DNA from: CAZUUO01 sp964622665
Lineage (GTDB): Bacteria; Patescibacteriota; Patescibacteriia; Magasanikbacterales; GCA-002688135
NCBI GenBank assembly: GCA_964622665.1
Contig: CAZUUO010000022.1
Location: 1 to 12,529, forward strand
Direction: 5' to 3'
DNA: 12,529 nucleotides
The stretch's first letter is position 1; every line of letters starts with the position of its first letter. Positions 5,807 to 12,529 of this stretch are shown here, piece after piece. The position numbers were made by a program, and so were the translations under genes. Below the pieces are notes generated by a model. That model saw only the letters and a list, made by a program, of their open reading frames with translations. It had not been told where the DNA came from and searched no databases.

Positions 5807-5881
5807 TGGTGACCCCACGGAGAATCGAACTCCGATTACAGCCTTGAGAAGGCCGTGTCCTAACCGTTAGACGATGAGGCC
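5807..5881 (-). tRNA. tRNA-Glu (anticodon CTC)
   Basis: The 75-base gene folds as a standard cloverleaf. The acceptor GGCCTCA pairs with TGGGGTC (including G-T pairs), with discriminator A and an encoded CCA end. The anticodon stem CGGCC/GGCTG encloses the loop TTCTCAA, which places CTC at positions 34-36 after T33. The T arm is CGGAG-TTCGATT-CTCCG. It reads GAG codons, so a TTC-anticodon tRNA-Glu is needed elsewhere for GAA. A shift to a TTC anticodon would put C at position 33, so CTC is preferred. Confidence 0.93.
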
Positions 5882-5893
5882 ATGAACACTCAC

Positions 5894-5922
5894 AGTATGG
5901 AATGTTTTCCCTCCTTCGTCAA
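5894..5922 (-). promoter_or_regulatory. Promoter of tRNA-Glu
   Basis: On the - strand, TTGACG (5922-5917), a 17-base spacer and CATACT (5899-5894) lie 12 bases before the tRNA 5' end. The -35 box overlaps the tsaE stop codon. This is among the best -35/-10 pairs in the window. Confidence 0.7.
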
Positions 5923-6347
5923 CCACGCGTAACGGTGACAATTCTACCATCGCTGCTGTGTTGAATTGTGACGGTGTGCACTTTTTTACCCGCAAGAATT
6001 GCCGAAAGTTTTTCAGGCCATTCAATCAACGTGATACACGTTGTATCGCCAATGTATTCGTCAGCACCAATTGCGTATAATTCTTTTTCGTTTTCGAGGC
6101 GATAGGTGTCGATGTGTACTCCCGTTTTTGCATCACCACCTGATAATGGATAGGTGTTCATGAGGGTGAAGGTGGGGGAGGTGATGTGTTGGGTTGCGCC
6201 CAGTGCGGTGAAAAATCCACGGGAGAGTGTTGTTTTTCCTGCGCCGAGATCTCCTGACAATGTGAAAATATCGCCACCGTGTGCTGTGCGTGCAAGATCA
6301 GCACCGAGTTGTTCCATTTCTGTTTCTGTTTTGGGGTAGTAGATCAT
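5919..6347 (-). CDS. tsaE: TsaE, tRNA t6A biosynthesis ATPase
   Basis: TsaE is the small P-loop ATPase that, with TsaB and TsaD, supports transfer of the threonylcarbamoyl group to A37 of ANN-decoding tRNAs in the cytoplasm. The 142-residue product has the full set of family marks: Walker A GDLGAGKTT (32-40), SPTFTLMNTY (57-66), HIDTYRLENEKEL and ITLIEWPEKL. Length is normal. Its ATG overlaps the folD stop in an ATGA arrangement, which implies translational coupling. TsaB, TsaC and TsaD are not in the window. Its end overlaps the -35 box of tRNA-Glu, which itself is not a t6A substrate by codon class. Confidence 0.95.
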   Translation of the reverse strand: MIYYPKTETEMEQLGADLARTAHGGDIFTLSGDLGAGKTTLSRGFFTALGATQHITSPTFTLMNTYPLSGGDAKTGVHIDTYRLENEKELYAIGADEYIGDTTCITLIEWPEKLSAILAGKKVHTVTIQHSSDGRIVTVTRG

Positions 6348-7180
6348 ACCGATGTTGTTTGTTGGAGAGTAAGTTCGATGACGCGTTTCAATAATGAAGC
6401 GACCGTGATAGGACCGATTCCTCCGGGGACCGGCGTGATCATAATACTTTTATGGTCGAGGGTTGTAATGTCGGTGTCTCCTCGGGCAACACCTTTTTCA
6501 TCAGGCGAAGTGCCGATGTCGATAATCAGTGATCCATCTTTGATGTGTTCGTCTTGCAAAACACCACGACGGCCCAGCGCGGTGATGACAATATCTGCAG
6601 TTTTAGTACTTTCAGGGATTTCAGGAGTTGGTGCTGATAATGTCACGAGGGCACCTCGTTTTTCTAAGTAGCTGACAACAGGTCGTGCAAAAATAGTACT
6701 GTTGGCAAGGATAACTGTTTTTTGATTCGCGACCATTTTAATGGTGTGGGTTATTACTTCATCAATTGCGCGCACGAGCACGGGCATATTTTTTTCATCT
6801 CCGTTTTCAAATGACGTGACGGTACTTTCAAGAAATCCGTCTGCATCTTTTTCAGGAGATATCGTTTCCATGATCTTGGTTGTGTCGAGATTTTTAGCGA
6901 GGGGAAGTTGTACTAAAATTGCGTGTACTGTTTTGTCGTTGTTTAACGATGTAATAAGAGTAACCAGTTCTTCGGTTGTTGTTTCGGTAAATGAGTGGAG
7001 GTCACAAACAACTCCCACTTCGGCAGCGGTTTCCATTTTTAAGCGTACATATATTTCGCTTGCTTTGTCGTCACTCGCTAAAATGATGGCGAGTTTGGGT
7101 TCTGTGTTACAGAGCATGCGCAATTTTTTGGCTTCACGCAACACTTCGTGCGCGATCGTTTTTCCATCAATGAGTATCAT
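6344..7180 (-). CDS. folD: FolD, methylene-THF dehydrogenase / methenyl-THF cyclohydrolase (divergent)
   Basis: FolD interconverts 5,10-methylene-, 5,10-methenyl- and 10-formyl-tetrahydrofolate. From the ATG at 7180 the product is 278 residues, the usual length, and starts MILIDGK as the family does. A GTG at 7213 would add 11 residues and a longer overlap with glyA, and is not favoured. Seen (numbered from 7180): SEIYVRLK (41-48) with the Tyr and active-site Lys, VQLPL (90-94), KDADGF (111-116) and PVPGGIGPITVASLL (250-264). Two usual motifs are altered. The PCTPxG segment is replaced by MPVLVR (132-137), and the GRSxxVGxP cofactor loop reads ANSTIFARP (159-167), losing the Arg. Activity or NADP preference may differ. 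The gene overlaps the glyA end by 14 bases and the tsaE start by 3, so the three are probably one operon. Confidence 0.9.
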   Translation of the reverse strand: MILIDGKTIAHEVLREAKKLRMLCNTEPKLAIILASDDKASEIYVRLKMETAAEVGVVCDLHSFTETTTEELVTLITSLNNDKTVHAILVQLPLAKNLDTTKIMETISPEKDADGFLESTVTSFENGDEKNMPVLVRAIDEVITHTIKMVANQKTVILANSTIFARPVVSYLEKRGALVTLSAPTPEIPESTKTADIVITALGRRGVLQDEHIKDGSLIIDIGTSPDEKGVARGDTDITTLDHKSIMITPVPGGIGPITVASLLKRVIELTLQQTTSV

Positions 7181-8420
7181 AGGAAATGGTTTGGTAGAGA
7201 GGGAAGTTGGCACAGAGTTTTGTTACTTCGCTTCGAATTTCAGCGAGTTTTTCATCGTCGGTGTGATTGGTAAGTGCGCTATCAATCCAGATTGCGATTT
7301 GTTTCATCTCCGCTTCTTTCATGCCGCGGGTAGTGAGTGCTGGTGTTCCTAAGCGAATACCTGATGGATCAAGGGGTGGACGTTCGTCAAAGGGAATTGC
7401 GTTCTTGTTGGTGGTAATTCCTGCTTTGTCGAGTGCGATTTGTGCTGCTGCGCCGTTTAATCCTAATGGGGTGACGTCGATAAGTAATAAATGGTTTTCA
7501 GTTCCACCACCGACGAGTTTATGGCCGAGTGTTACCAAAGATTGCGCAAGTGTTTGTGCATTTACTTTGATTTGTCGTGCGTAGATTTTAAATTCAGGCT
7601 GGAGTGCTTCTTTTAAAGCGACTGCAAGAGCGGCGATACCATTTTCATGAGGACCACCTTGAAATGAAGGGAAGACTGATTTGTCGATTTGTGCAGCGAA
7701 TTTTTGTTTGCACATAATCATGCCCCCACGAGGACCACGCAATGTTTTGTGTGTTGTGGTGGTGACGATGTCGCAGTAAGGAACCGGGTTGTTCATTTCT
7801 TGTGCAGCGATAAGTCCTGCTATGTGGGCGACGTCGGCCATGAGAATTGCACCGACTTCATCGGCGATTGCTCTAAATTTTGCGTAGTCTAAATCTTTGG
7901 TGTACGCGCTGTATCCACACAAGAGTAATTTTGGTTTGTGTTGCAATGCGAGTGCTCGTACTTCTTCGTAATCAATTTCAGCGGTTTCTCGTTTGGTGTG
8001 ATAACGCACAAAGTTAAAAAGTTTTGCGGTGTGCGTGACAGGATGGCCGTGAGTTAAGTGACCACCATGAGCAAGATCAAGACCAAGAATTGTGTCGCCA
8101 GGTTGTAGTAATGCAAAATACACAGCCGTGTTTGCGGGTGCGCCAGATAATGGTTGGACGTTTACATGTTCAGCACCAAAGAGTTGTTTGGCGCGATCGA
8201 TAGCAAGTTGTTCAATGCCATCGATAAATTCACAGCCACCGTAGTAGCGTTTGCCGGGATATCCTTCGGCGTATTTGTTGGTGGCGATAGAACCTAAAGC
8301 AATTAATACATTTTCTGAAACAAAATTTTCAGAAGGGATCATTTCGAGGTGATCTTGTTGGCGGATTTTTTCTTTTTGGAGGAGTGTTGCAATGTCGGGG
8401 TCAAATGAAAAAAGTGACAT
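7167..8420 (-). CDS. glyA: Serine hydroxymethyltransferase
   Basis: GlyA converts serine and tetrahydrofolate to glycine and 5,10-methylene-tetrahydrofolate, with pyridoxal phosphate. The 417-residue product has normal length and the family motifs: MIPSENFVS (27-35), TNKYAEGYPGKRYYGG (47-62), the SGxxAN loop as SGAPAN (92-97), AHGGHLTHG (117-125), ADVAHIAGL (195-203) and the lysine for the Schiff base, K225, in TTTTHKTLRGPRGG (220-233). The ATG at 8420 is supported by the typical short N-terminus. It is the first gene of glyA-folD-tsaE, and its product feeds FolD directly. No Shine-Dalgarno sequence is seen. Confidence 0.97.
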   Translation of the reverse strand: MSLFSFDPDIATLLQKEKIRQQDHLEMIPSENFVSENVLIALGSIATNKYAEGYPGKRYYGGCEFIDGIEQLAIDRAKQLFGAEHVNVQPLSGAPANTAVYFALLQPGDTILGLDLAHGGHLTHGHPVTHTAKLFNFVRYHTKRETAEIDYEEVRALALQHKPKLLLCGYSAYTKDLDYAKFRAIADEVGAILMADVAHIAGLIAAQEMNNPVPYCDIVTTTTHKTLRGPRGGMIMCKQKFAAQIDKSVFPSFQGGPHENGIAALAVALKEALQPEFKIYARQIKVNAQTLAQSLVTLGHKLVGGGTENHLLLIDVTPLGLNGAAAQIALDKAGITTNKNAIPFDERPPLDPSGIRLGTPALTTRGMKEAEMKQIAIWIDSALTNHTDDEKLAEIRSEVTKLCANFPLYQTISYDTH

Positions 8421-8458
8421 AGATATATTGTTAGTGAATAAATTTCTGAAGTTTGTCG

Positions 8459-8467
8459 ATTATATCA
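8459..8467 (-). promoter_or_regulatory. Promoter of the glyA-folD-tsaE operon
   Basis: On the - strand, TGATATAAT is an extended -10 element with a perfect TATAAT, 38 bases before the glyA ATG. No good -35 box is seen, which is common with extended -10 promoters. The implied leader of about 30 bases shows no riboswitch or hairpin. Confidence 0.6.
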
Positions 8468-8577
8468 TAGCAATCGTTAGGTTCTCGTGGTTATAGAATA
8501 CGCTTTTTTTGTGAAATTGCCAATGAATAAATGCTCGGTTCTTTCTTTTTTGATTGTTTGTGAAATATAGGGTTGGG

Positions 8578-8607
8578 ATGACAAATATGTCGGGCATGGG
8601 GTATAGT
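8578..8607 (+). promoter_or_regulatory. Promoter of murC-murB-hpf
   Basis: ATGACA (8578-8583), an 18-base spacer and TATAGT (8602-8607). The -10 box ends 8 bases before the murC ATG, so the start site would fall within a few bases of the start codon and the mRNA would be leaderless or nearly so. It diverges from the glyA promoter across the 195-base gap 8421-8615, in which I see nothing else. Confidence 0.55.
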
Positions 8608-8615
8608 ATAGGTAT

Positions 8616-9971
8616 ATGAAAAATAAGGTGTACTACATCATCGGTGCGGGGGGGATTGGTATTAGTGCTATTGCGAAGTACTTATTTTTGCGTGGTGCGA
8701 CAGTTATTGGGAGTGATTTGGTGGAAAATGATCAGGTGCGCAGTTTGCGTGCTATGGGAATTACGGTGCATACGCCGCACAGTGTAAGCACGATGCCTGA
8801 ACATATTGATGTTGGTGTTATTTCTCCAGCGGTCAATGAAAGTAATGAAGAGTTACAAGAGTTACGACGACGAGGTGTTGCGGTATTTACGTATCCCCAA
8901 ATGTTGGGAGAATTGTCTCGTGTTCATCGCACGATTGCAGTGACAGGCATGCATGGTAAAAGTACCACCACTGCAATGCTCGGACGTGTGTTTGCTCATG
9001 CACACCAAGAACCATTGGTTATTGTAGGAAGTAAAGTTCCTGATTTTGAACAGGGAAATATTTTGTTGTCTCCGCGTGAGGATGCGCCGTTTATTGTGGA
9101 GGCGTGTGAGTATCGGGGACACATGCAAGAAATTACGCCGCAGACCGTTGTCATGACGAATGTTGATTTGGAGCATCTCGATTTTTATCGTGACATGCAA
9201 CATATTATTGAAACATTTCAGGGGTTTGTAAATAAAATTCCTGCTGGTGGTTTATTGGTACACCGTTTTGATGAACATTTGAACGCGTTAACGTTACCTG
9301 ACGGTGTTTCTCGCGTAACCGTGGCAATTAATCCGCAAGCTGATGTACATCTTATTCCGGGAAATTTTGTGAATGGTTCACGCACTGTTGTTGTTGAGGA
9401 AAAGGGAGTGACCATTGGTACGTTTACGTTGTCGATTCCTGGATTACATAATGTGTTAAATGCAGGACTTGCATTGACGGTTGCATTGCGTAACGGAATT
9501 TCATTTGCTGTTGCAGTAGAATCGTTGGCAAGTTTTCGTGGAATTTGGCGACGATTTGAAAAAATTGGGGAACGTAATGGAGCAGTGGTGTATTCTGATT
9601 ATGGACATCATCCAACAGAAATGTGTGCAACACTTGCGGCAGCGCGCGAGATGTATCCGACACGAAAGATTACCTTGATTTTTGAACCGCACCAACATGA
9701 TCGCACGAAAAAATTATTTCACGATTTTGTAAAAGTTTTGCCAACTGCTGATCGCACGTTTGTATTTCCAATCTATGATGTTGCGGGACGTGAGGAAACC
9801 CGTGAAGTAAGTAGTGAAGAGTTGGTTACCGCATGTCATGCGTCACATGTTTCGTTTGTTGGAGATGCTGCACAGCTTCGAACTGAATTACAAAAATCAC
9901 TGACGGCTGACGATGTAGTTATTGTTATGGGTGCCGGAACAATTGATTCCTTTGCTCGCGAACTGGTATGA
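8616..9971 (+). CDS. murC: MurC, UDP-N-acetylmuramate--L-alanine ligase
   Basis: MurC joins L-alanine to UDP-MurNAc with ATP, the first peptide step of peptidoglycan precursor synthesis in the cytoplasm. The 451-residue product has all three domains. The N-terminal Rossmann part carries IIGAGGIGISAIAKYL (8-23) and SPAVNESN. The ATP-binding part carries TGMHGKSTT (110-118) and VEACEYRGHM (161-170), where proteobacterial enzymes read AEADESD; the EACEY form occurs in other bacteria. Then comes TNVDLEHLDFY (181-191). The C-terminal part carries SDYGHHPTEM and a FEPHQHDRT stretch. Length is normal. Its stop overlaps the murB ATG as ATGA, implying coupled translation. Confidence 0.95.
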   Translation: MKNKVYYIIGAGGIGISAIAKYLFLRGATVIGSDLVENDQVRSLRAMGITVHTPHSVSTMPEHIDVGVISPAVNESNEELQELRRRGVAVFTYPQMLGELSRVHRTIAVTGMHGKSTTTAMLGRVFAHAHQEPLVIVGSKVPDFEQGNILLSPREDAPFIVEACEYRGHMQEITPQTVVMTNVDLEHLDFYRDMQHIIETFQGFVNKIPAGGLLVHRFDEHLNALTLPDGVSRVTVAINPQADVHLIPGNFVNGSRTVVVEEKGVTIGTFTLSIPGLHNVLNAGLALTVALRNGISFAVAVESLASFRGIWRRFEKIGERNGAVVYSDYGHHPTEMCATLAAAREMYPTRKITLIFEPHQHDRTKKLFHDFVKVLPTADRTFVFPIYDVAGREETREVSSEELVTACHASHVSFVGDAAQLRTELQKSLTADDVVIVMGAGTIDSFARELV

Positions 9972-10942
9972 ATGAATTTTTAATATATTTAGATGAACTT
10001 GGCGTTTCGTATCACGCTAAAACTCCGATCGCTCAATTTTCAACGATGAAAGTTGGGGGAGTTGCTGATGCTATAGTTACCGCTAAGACTGAAGAGTTGT
10101 TGTGTGCTGTGGTACAACGAGCACATGATCTTGGTATTGCGTATTATGTGGTTGGTGGATTGTCGAACACCGTGTTTAGCGACGAACCATTTCATGGTGT
10201 GGTGATTTTGTCACAGTTAGAAAAATTTGAAATTCATGAAAATGGTGAGGTTGTGATGGGTGCTGGTGTTACGACGGCTGTAGCTGCTTCAAAAATTAGT
10301 AATGCTGGATTGAAAGGATTTGAATGGGCGGCGGGAGTTCCCGGGAAAATTGGTGGTGCGATTGTGGGAAATGCGGGAGCTCTCGGTGGAGAAATGAAAG
10401 ATACTTGTGTTTCAGTGCGGGTGTACGATGTTGTTGCGCGTGAAATCCGGGAGTTATCGGCAGCTGAATGTCACTTTGCCTATCGTGAAAGTAGATTTAA
10501 AAATGAACCAACCCTTATCATTTTGGATGCAACGTTTTATTTTGAGCGTGGGGATGTTGCGTTATCGCGCGAGCTTATCACTAAAGCGTTGACTCATCGT
10601 AATACCACACAACCTAAAGGAGTGGTGAGTTGTGGCTGTATGTTTAAAAATTATGAAGTGCCTGAAGATATGGTTGCTTCATTACGAGCACTTCATATTA
10701 AAGAAGAGTTTTTGGAGAAGCGCGTTATACCGGCTGGATATCTTATTCAAGAATGTGGGTTGAAAGGATTTACTATTGGTAGCGCACAAGTATCAGAGAT
10801 GCATGGGAATTTTTTGGTGAATCTTGGTGGAGCAAATGTCTCACAATTACGAGAGTTGGTAGATTTTGTGAAGGAAAAAGTTCGTGCACAGTATGGAGTG
10901 GAACTTCAAGAAGAGGTGCGGTATATTGGAAGTAGGGACTAG
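9968..10942 (+). CDS. murB: MurB, UDP-N-acetylenolpyruvoylglucosamine reductase
   Basis: MurB reduces the enolpyruvyl group of UDP-GlcNAc-enolpyruvate to make UDP-MurNAc, using FAD and NADPH. The 324-residue product shows the FAD domain (STMKVGGVADAIV, 25-37; VVGGLSN, 61-67; AAGVPGKIGGAIVGNAGALGGE, 121-142), YRESRF (172-177) with the substrate Arg, and LQEEVRYIG (313-321) with the C-terminal Glu. YRESRF and the length suit the type II class. Two departures stand out. The catalytic position in the SAGSxFKNP motif is Cys224 (SCGCMFKN, 221-228) in place of Ser, and the flavin loop GGGSN reads GGLSN. Cys at this site also occurs in other bacteria, so activity is still expected. It overlaps murC by 4 bases; hpf follows after 36 bases. 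Confidence 0.95.
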   Translation: MNEFLIYLDELGVSYHAKTPIAQFSTMKVGGVADAIVTAKTEELLCAVVQRAHDLGIAYYVVGGLSNTVFSDEPFHGVVILSQLEKFEIHENGEVVMGAGVTTAVAASKISNAGLKGFEWAAGVPGKIGGAIVGNAGALGGEMKDTCVSVRVYDVVAREIRELSAAECHFAYRESRFKNEPTLIILDATFYFERGDVALSRELITKALTHRNTTQPKGVVSCGCMFKNYEVPEDMVASLRALHIKEEFLEKRVIPAGYLIQECGLKGFTIGSAQVSEMHGNFLVNLGGANVSQLRELVDFVKEKVRAQYGVELQEEVRYIGSRD

Positions 10943-10978
10943 TCACCCCGCGTGTCGTTTTTTGATAACATTTGTACT

Positions 10979-11281
10979 ATGCAAGTTCAATATAAAGCTA
11001 CGGGCATTGAAATGACTGATGCTATTGCGCAACATTTGGAAAAACGTTGTGCGTTTGTTGAAAAGTTTACCCATGGCGAAGGCCGTGTCTTTGCTGAGGT
11101 TTCACGAACAACACAACATCATAAATCAGGAGATATCTTTCGTTGTGAATTGCAATGTGAGGCTCCCGGGATGATGGTACGTGCGGAGGCGGAGACGTCA
11201 GATTTGTACAAAGCGATTGATTTGGCTAAGGATGATTTGGAACGACAAATTGTAAAACATAAAGAAAAACGTGCAGGATAA
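10979..11281 (+). CDS. hpf: Short ribosome hibernation promoting factor (HPF/YfiA family)
   Basis: Proteins of this family bind the decoding region of the 30S subunit in slow growth, blocking tRNA and mRNA and storing ribosomes. From the ATG at 10979 the product has 100 residues. It starts MQVQYKATGIEMTDAIAQHLEKR, as the family does, and ends with the hallmark AEAETSDLYKAIDLAKDDLERQIVKHKEK (about 67-95). It lacks the C-terminal dimerisation domain of long HPF (about 180-190 residues), so it is the short form. An in-frame GTG at 10952 is rejected because the added residues do not fit the family. A GATAAC box (10964-10969) 9 bases before the ATG might be an internal promoter but is weak. A terminator follows the stop by 2 bases, so this gene ends the murC-murB-hpf unit. 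Confidence 0.92.
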   Translation: MQVQYKATGIEMTDAIAQHLEKRCAFVEKFTHGEGRVFAEVSRTTQHHKSGDIFRCELQCEAPGMMVRAEAETSDLYKAIDLAKDDLERQIVKHKEKRAG

Positions 11282-11283
11282 GG

Positions 11284-11310
11284 AAACGGGTGTGAGCCCG
11301 TTTTATTTTT
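11284..11310 (+). terminator. Rho-independent terminator after hpf
   Basis: AAACGGG (11284-11290) and CCCGTTT (11297-11303) form a 7-bp stem with loop TGTGAG, followed by TATTTTT. It closes murC-murB-hpf and separates it from secA. Confidence 0.88.
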
Positions 11311-11328
11311 GCTTGAATTTCATTACTT

Positions 11329-11337
11329 TGCTACACT
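11329..11337 (+). promoter_or_regulatory. Promoter of secA
   Basis: TGCTACACT is an extended -10 element. TTGCTT (11309-11314) lies 17 bases before the TACACT hexamer as a weak -35. The leader would be about 25 bases long and includes the ribosome binding site, unlike the near-leaderless genes upstream. Confidence 0.55.
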
Positions 11338-11355
11338 AGCAATACCTTCATTTAT

Positions 11356-11362
11356 AAGGAGA
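11356..11362 (+). promoter_or_regulatory. Strong Shine-Dalgarno sequence of secA
   Basis: AAGGAGA ends 7 bases before the ATG at 11370, an ideal spacing, and fixes the secA start. It is the only clear Shine-Dalgarno sequence in the window. Confidence 0.85.
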
Positions 11363-11369
11363 TTTTTGT

Positions 11370-12529
11370 ATGAAATGGCTCAAAAAACTATTTGGGGATA
11401 CGAATGCGCAATTATTGTCAGTCATTACTAAACCTGTGGCACGCATCAACGAGCTAGAGGTTGTTATGAGTGGGTTATCTGATGAAGATTTAAAAAAACA
11501 AACGATTGCATTAAAAAATGAATTAGCAGCAGGAAAAACGCTTGATGATATTTTGCCTGAGGCGTTTGCGGCAGTTCGCGAAACAGCAAAACGTGTACTT
11601 GGTCAACGTCATTATGATGTGCAGTTGATGGGTGGTGTTGCGTTACACAAAGGATATATTGCTGAAATGGCAACGGGTGAAGGTAAAACATTAACCTCAA
11701 CCTTGGCGATTTATTTAAATGCGCTTGCGGGGAAAGGTGTGCATGTGGTTGCGCCTAATGATTATTTGTCACGTCGTGATGCTGCGTGGATGGGACGCGT
11801 GTTTCATGCGCTGGGATTGTCGGTGGGTGTTGTCCAATCACAGCACGTGTCATATGTGTTTGATATTGATGCACGTGCTGAAGTTGAAGATTCTTCTGAA
11901 ACGGTTAAAACAGACTTGGAACATGACCACAGTGAAGGAACGATTGCATCGTTTAAAATTGACATGGATAATTTGCGGGTTGCTACGCGCACCCAAGCGT
12001 ATGCCTGTGATATAACCTACGGAACGAACAATGAATTCGGGTTTGATTATTTGCGCGACAACATGGTGGTAGCAATGCCCCAAAAGGTGCAACGTGGTTT
12101 GCATTATGCGGTTGTTGATGAAATCGATTCTATTTTAATTGATGAAGCGCGTACACCACTCATTATTAGTGCGCCTGCTGAAGAGCCAACACAATTGTAT
12201 TATGCGGTTGCGCGTGTTGTTGCCGGATTGAGTGCAGAAACTGATTATGTGGTTGATGAAAAAATGCGCAGTGCCGTGCTTACGGAAGCAGGTATTGAAA
12301 AAGTTGAACGCGCCATGGGGATTCCTTCATTGTATGAACAGGGAAGTGTGAAGTTGATTCATCACATTGAAAATGCATTGAAAGCAGAAAGTTTGTTTAA
12401 ACGAGACAAACATTATGTGGTTGCTGGTGAGGAAATTGTTATCGTGGATGAATTTACTGGACGCATGATGCAAGGACGTCGTTATAGTGAAGGGTTACAT
12501 CAAGCGATTGAAGCGAAGGAAAATTTACC
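11370..12529 (+). CDS. secA: SecA preprotein translocase ATPase, N-terminal part
   Basis: SecA is the motor that pushes unfolded preproteins through SecYEG at the inner membrane. The frame is open to the window edge, giving 386 residues of a protein normally 800-900 or longer. Seen in order: the N-terminal helix MKWLKKLFG, QLMGGVALHKGYIAEM (85-100), Walker A ATGEGKT (101-107), VAPNDYLSRRDA (127-138, where others often read VTVNDYLA), DITYGTNNEFGFDYLRDNM (214-232), the DEAD-like VVDEIDSILIDEARTPLIIS (248-267), and the start of the preprotein cross-linking domain leading to IVDEFTGRMMQGRRYSEGLHQAIEAKE (358-384). Between about 154 and 208 there is an insert, SYVFDIDARAEVEDSSETVK and beyond, rich in acidic residues; comparable inserts occur in other SecA lineages. 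The start is fixed by the Shine-Dalgarno sequence and the typical N-terminus. Confidence 0.97.
   Translation, partial: MKWLKKLFGDTNAQLLSVITKPVARINELEVVMSGLSDEDLKKQTIALKNELAAGKTLDDILPEAFAAVRETAKRVLGQRHYDVQLMGGVALHKGYIAEMATGEGKTLTSTLAIYLNALAGKGVHVVAPNDYLSRRDAAWMGRVFHALGLSVGVVQSQHVSYVFDIDARAEVEDSSETVKTDLEHDHSEGTIASFKIDMDNLRVATRTQAYACDITYGTNNEFGFDYLRDNMVVAMPQKVQRGLHYAVVDEIDSILIDEARTPLIISAPAEEPTQLYYAVARVVAGLSAETDYVVDEKMRSAVLTEAGIEKVERAMGIPSLYEQGSVKLIHHIENALKAESLFKRDKHYVVAGEEIVIVDEFTGRMMQGRRYSEGLHQAIEAKENL

Noticed and set aside
5238..5881. Genomic island integrated at the 3' end of tRNA-Glu
   Set aside because: The AT-rich gene next to the tRNA suggested it, but I found no second copy of the tRNA 3' end down to 4600 and no integrase gene, so there is no att site to report.
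7181..7213. GTG start adding 11 residues to FolD
   Set aside because: The ATG at 7180 gives the typical MILIDGK start and a smaller overlap with glyA.
6741..7352. Long open frame on the + strand, 203 codons, opposite folD and glyA
   Set aside because: It runs antisense through two strongly conserved enzymes, has no recognisable motif and no promoter or ribosome binding site; it is a by-product of codon choice on the real strand.
6344..9971. Recoded TGA (glycine code of SR1/Gracilibacteria)
   Set aside because: TGA ends glyA, folD, tsaE and murC exactly at the expected protein ends, and no internal TGA is needed in any gene.
10952..10978. GTG start adding 9 residues to Hpf
   Set aside because: The family begins at MQVQYKATG; the added residues have no counterpart and there is no ribosome binding site.

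Overview
The window looks like chromosomal DNA from a reduced bacterium, most likely a Patescibacteria (Candidate Phyla Radiation) member. This is inferred from four things. The MurF has no N-terminal domain and carries a hydrophobic insert, a form I associate with that group. Several -10 boxes lie only 8-10 bases before an ATG, so those transcripts would be nearly leaderless. Shine-Dalgarno sequences are almost absent, with secA as the clear exception. Several housekeeping enzymes (FolD, MurB) depart from textbook motifs. TGA ends glyA, folD, tsaE and murC exactly where those families should end, so the ordinary bacterial code applies and the SR1/Gracilibacteria code does not.

Layout. (1) 1-1566, + strand: the end of a class B penicillin-binding protein, then murF. 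(2) 1637-3649, + strand: a large unrecognised repeat-rich protein ending at a terminator that can serve both strands. (3) 3688-5744, - strand: an accessory stretch with an ASCH-methyltransferase fusion, four REP-like palindromes, a DUF1801 gene and an AT-rich gene with a HEPN-type RNase motif. (4) 5807-8420, - strand: tRNA-Glu(CTC) with its own promoter and terminator, preceded by the overlapping genes glyA-folD-tsaE. (5) 8616-11281, + strand: murC-murB-hpf, closed by a terminator. (6) 11370 to the end: secA, with its own promoter and a strong ribosome binding site, cut by the window edge.

How the genes fit together. murF, murC, murB and the penicillin-binding protein are parts of peptidoglycan synthesis, split between two + strand blocks. 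GlyA makes 5,10-methylene-tetrahydrofolate and FolD interconverts it with 10-formyl-tetrahydrofolate. TsaE takes part in tRNA t6A modification, so that operon joins one-carbon metabolism with translation quality. Hpf and SecA are general ribosome and secretion functions. The accessory stretch 3688-5744 and the repeat protein at 1637-3649 are the parts least explained by known biology.

No CRISPR array, insertion sequence, rRNA or phage gene is visible. No gene-free stretch exceeds 300 bases. The longest are 4603-4789, filled by palindromic repeats, and 8421-8615, which holds the divergent glyA and murC promoters.
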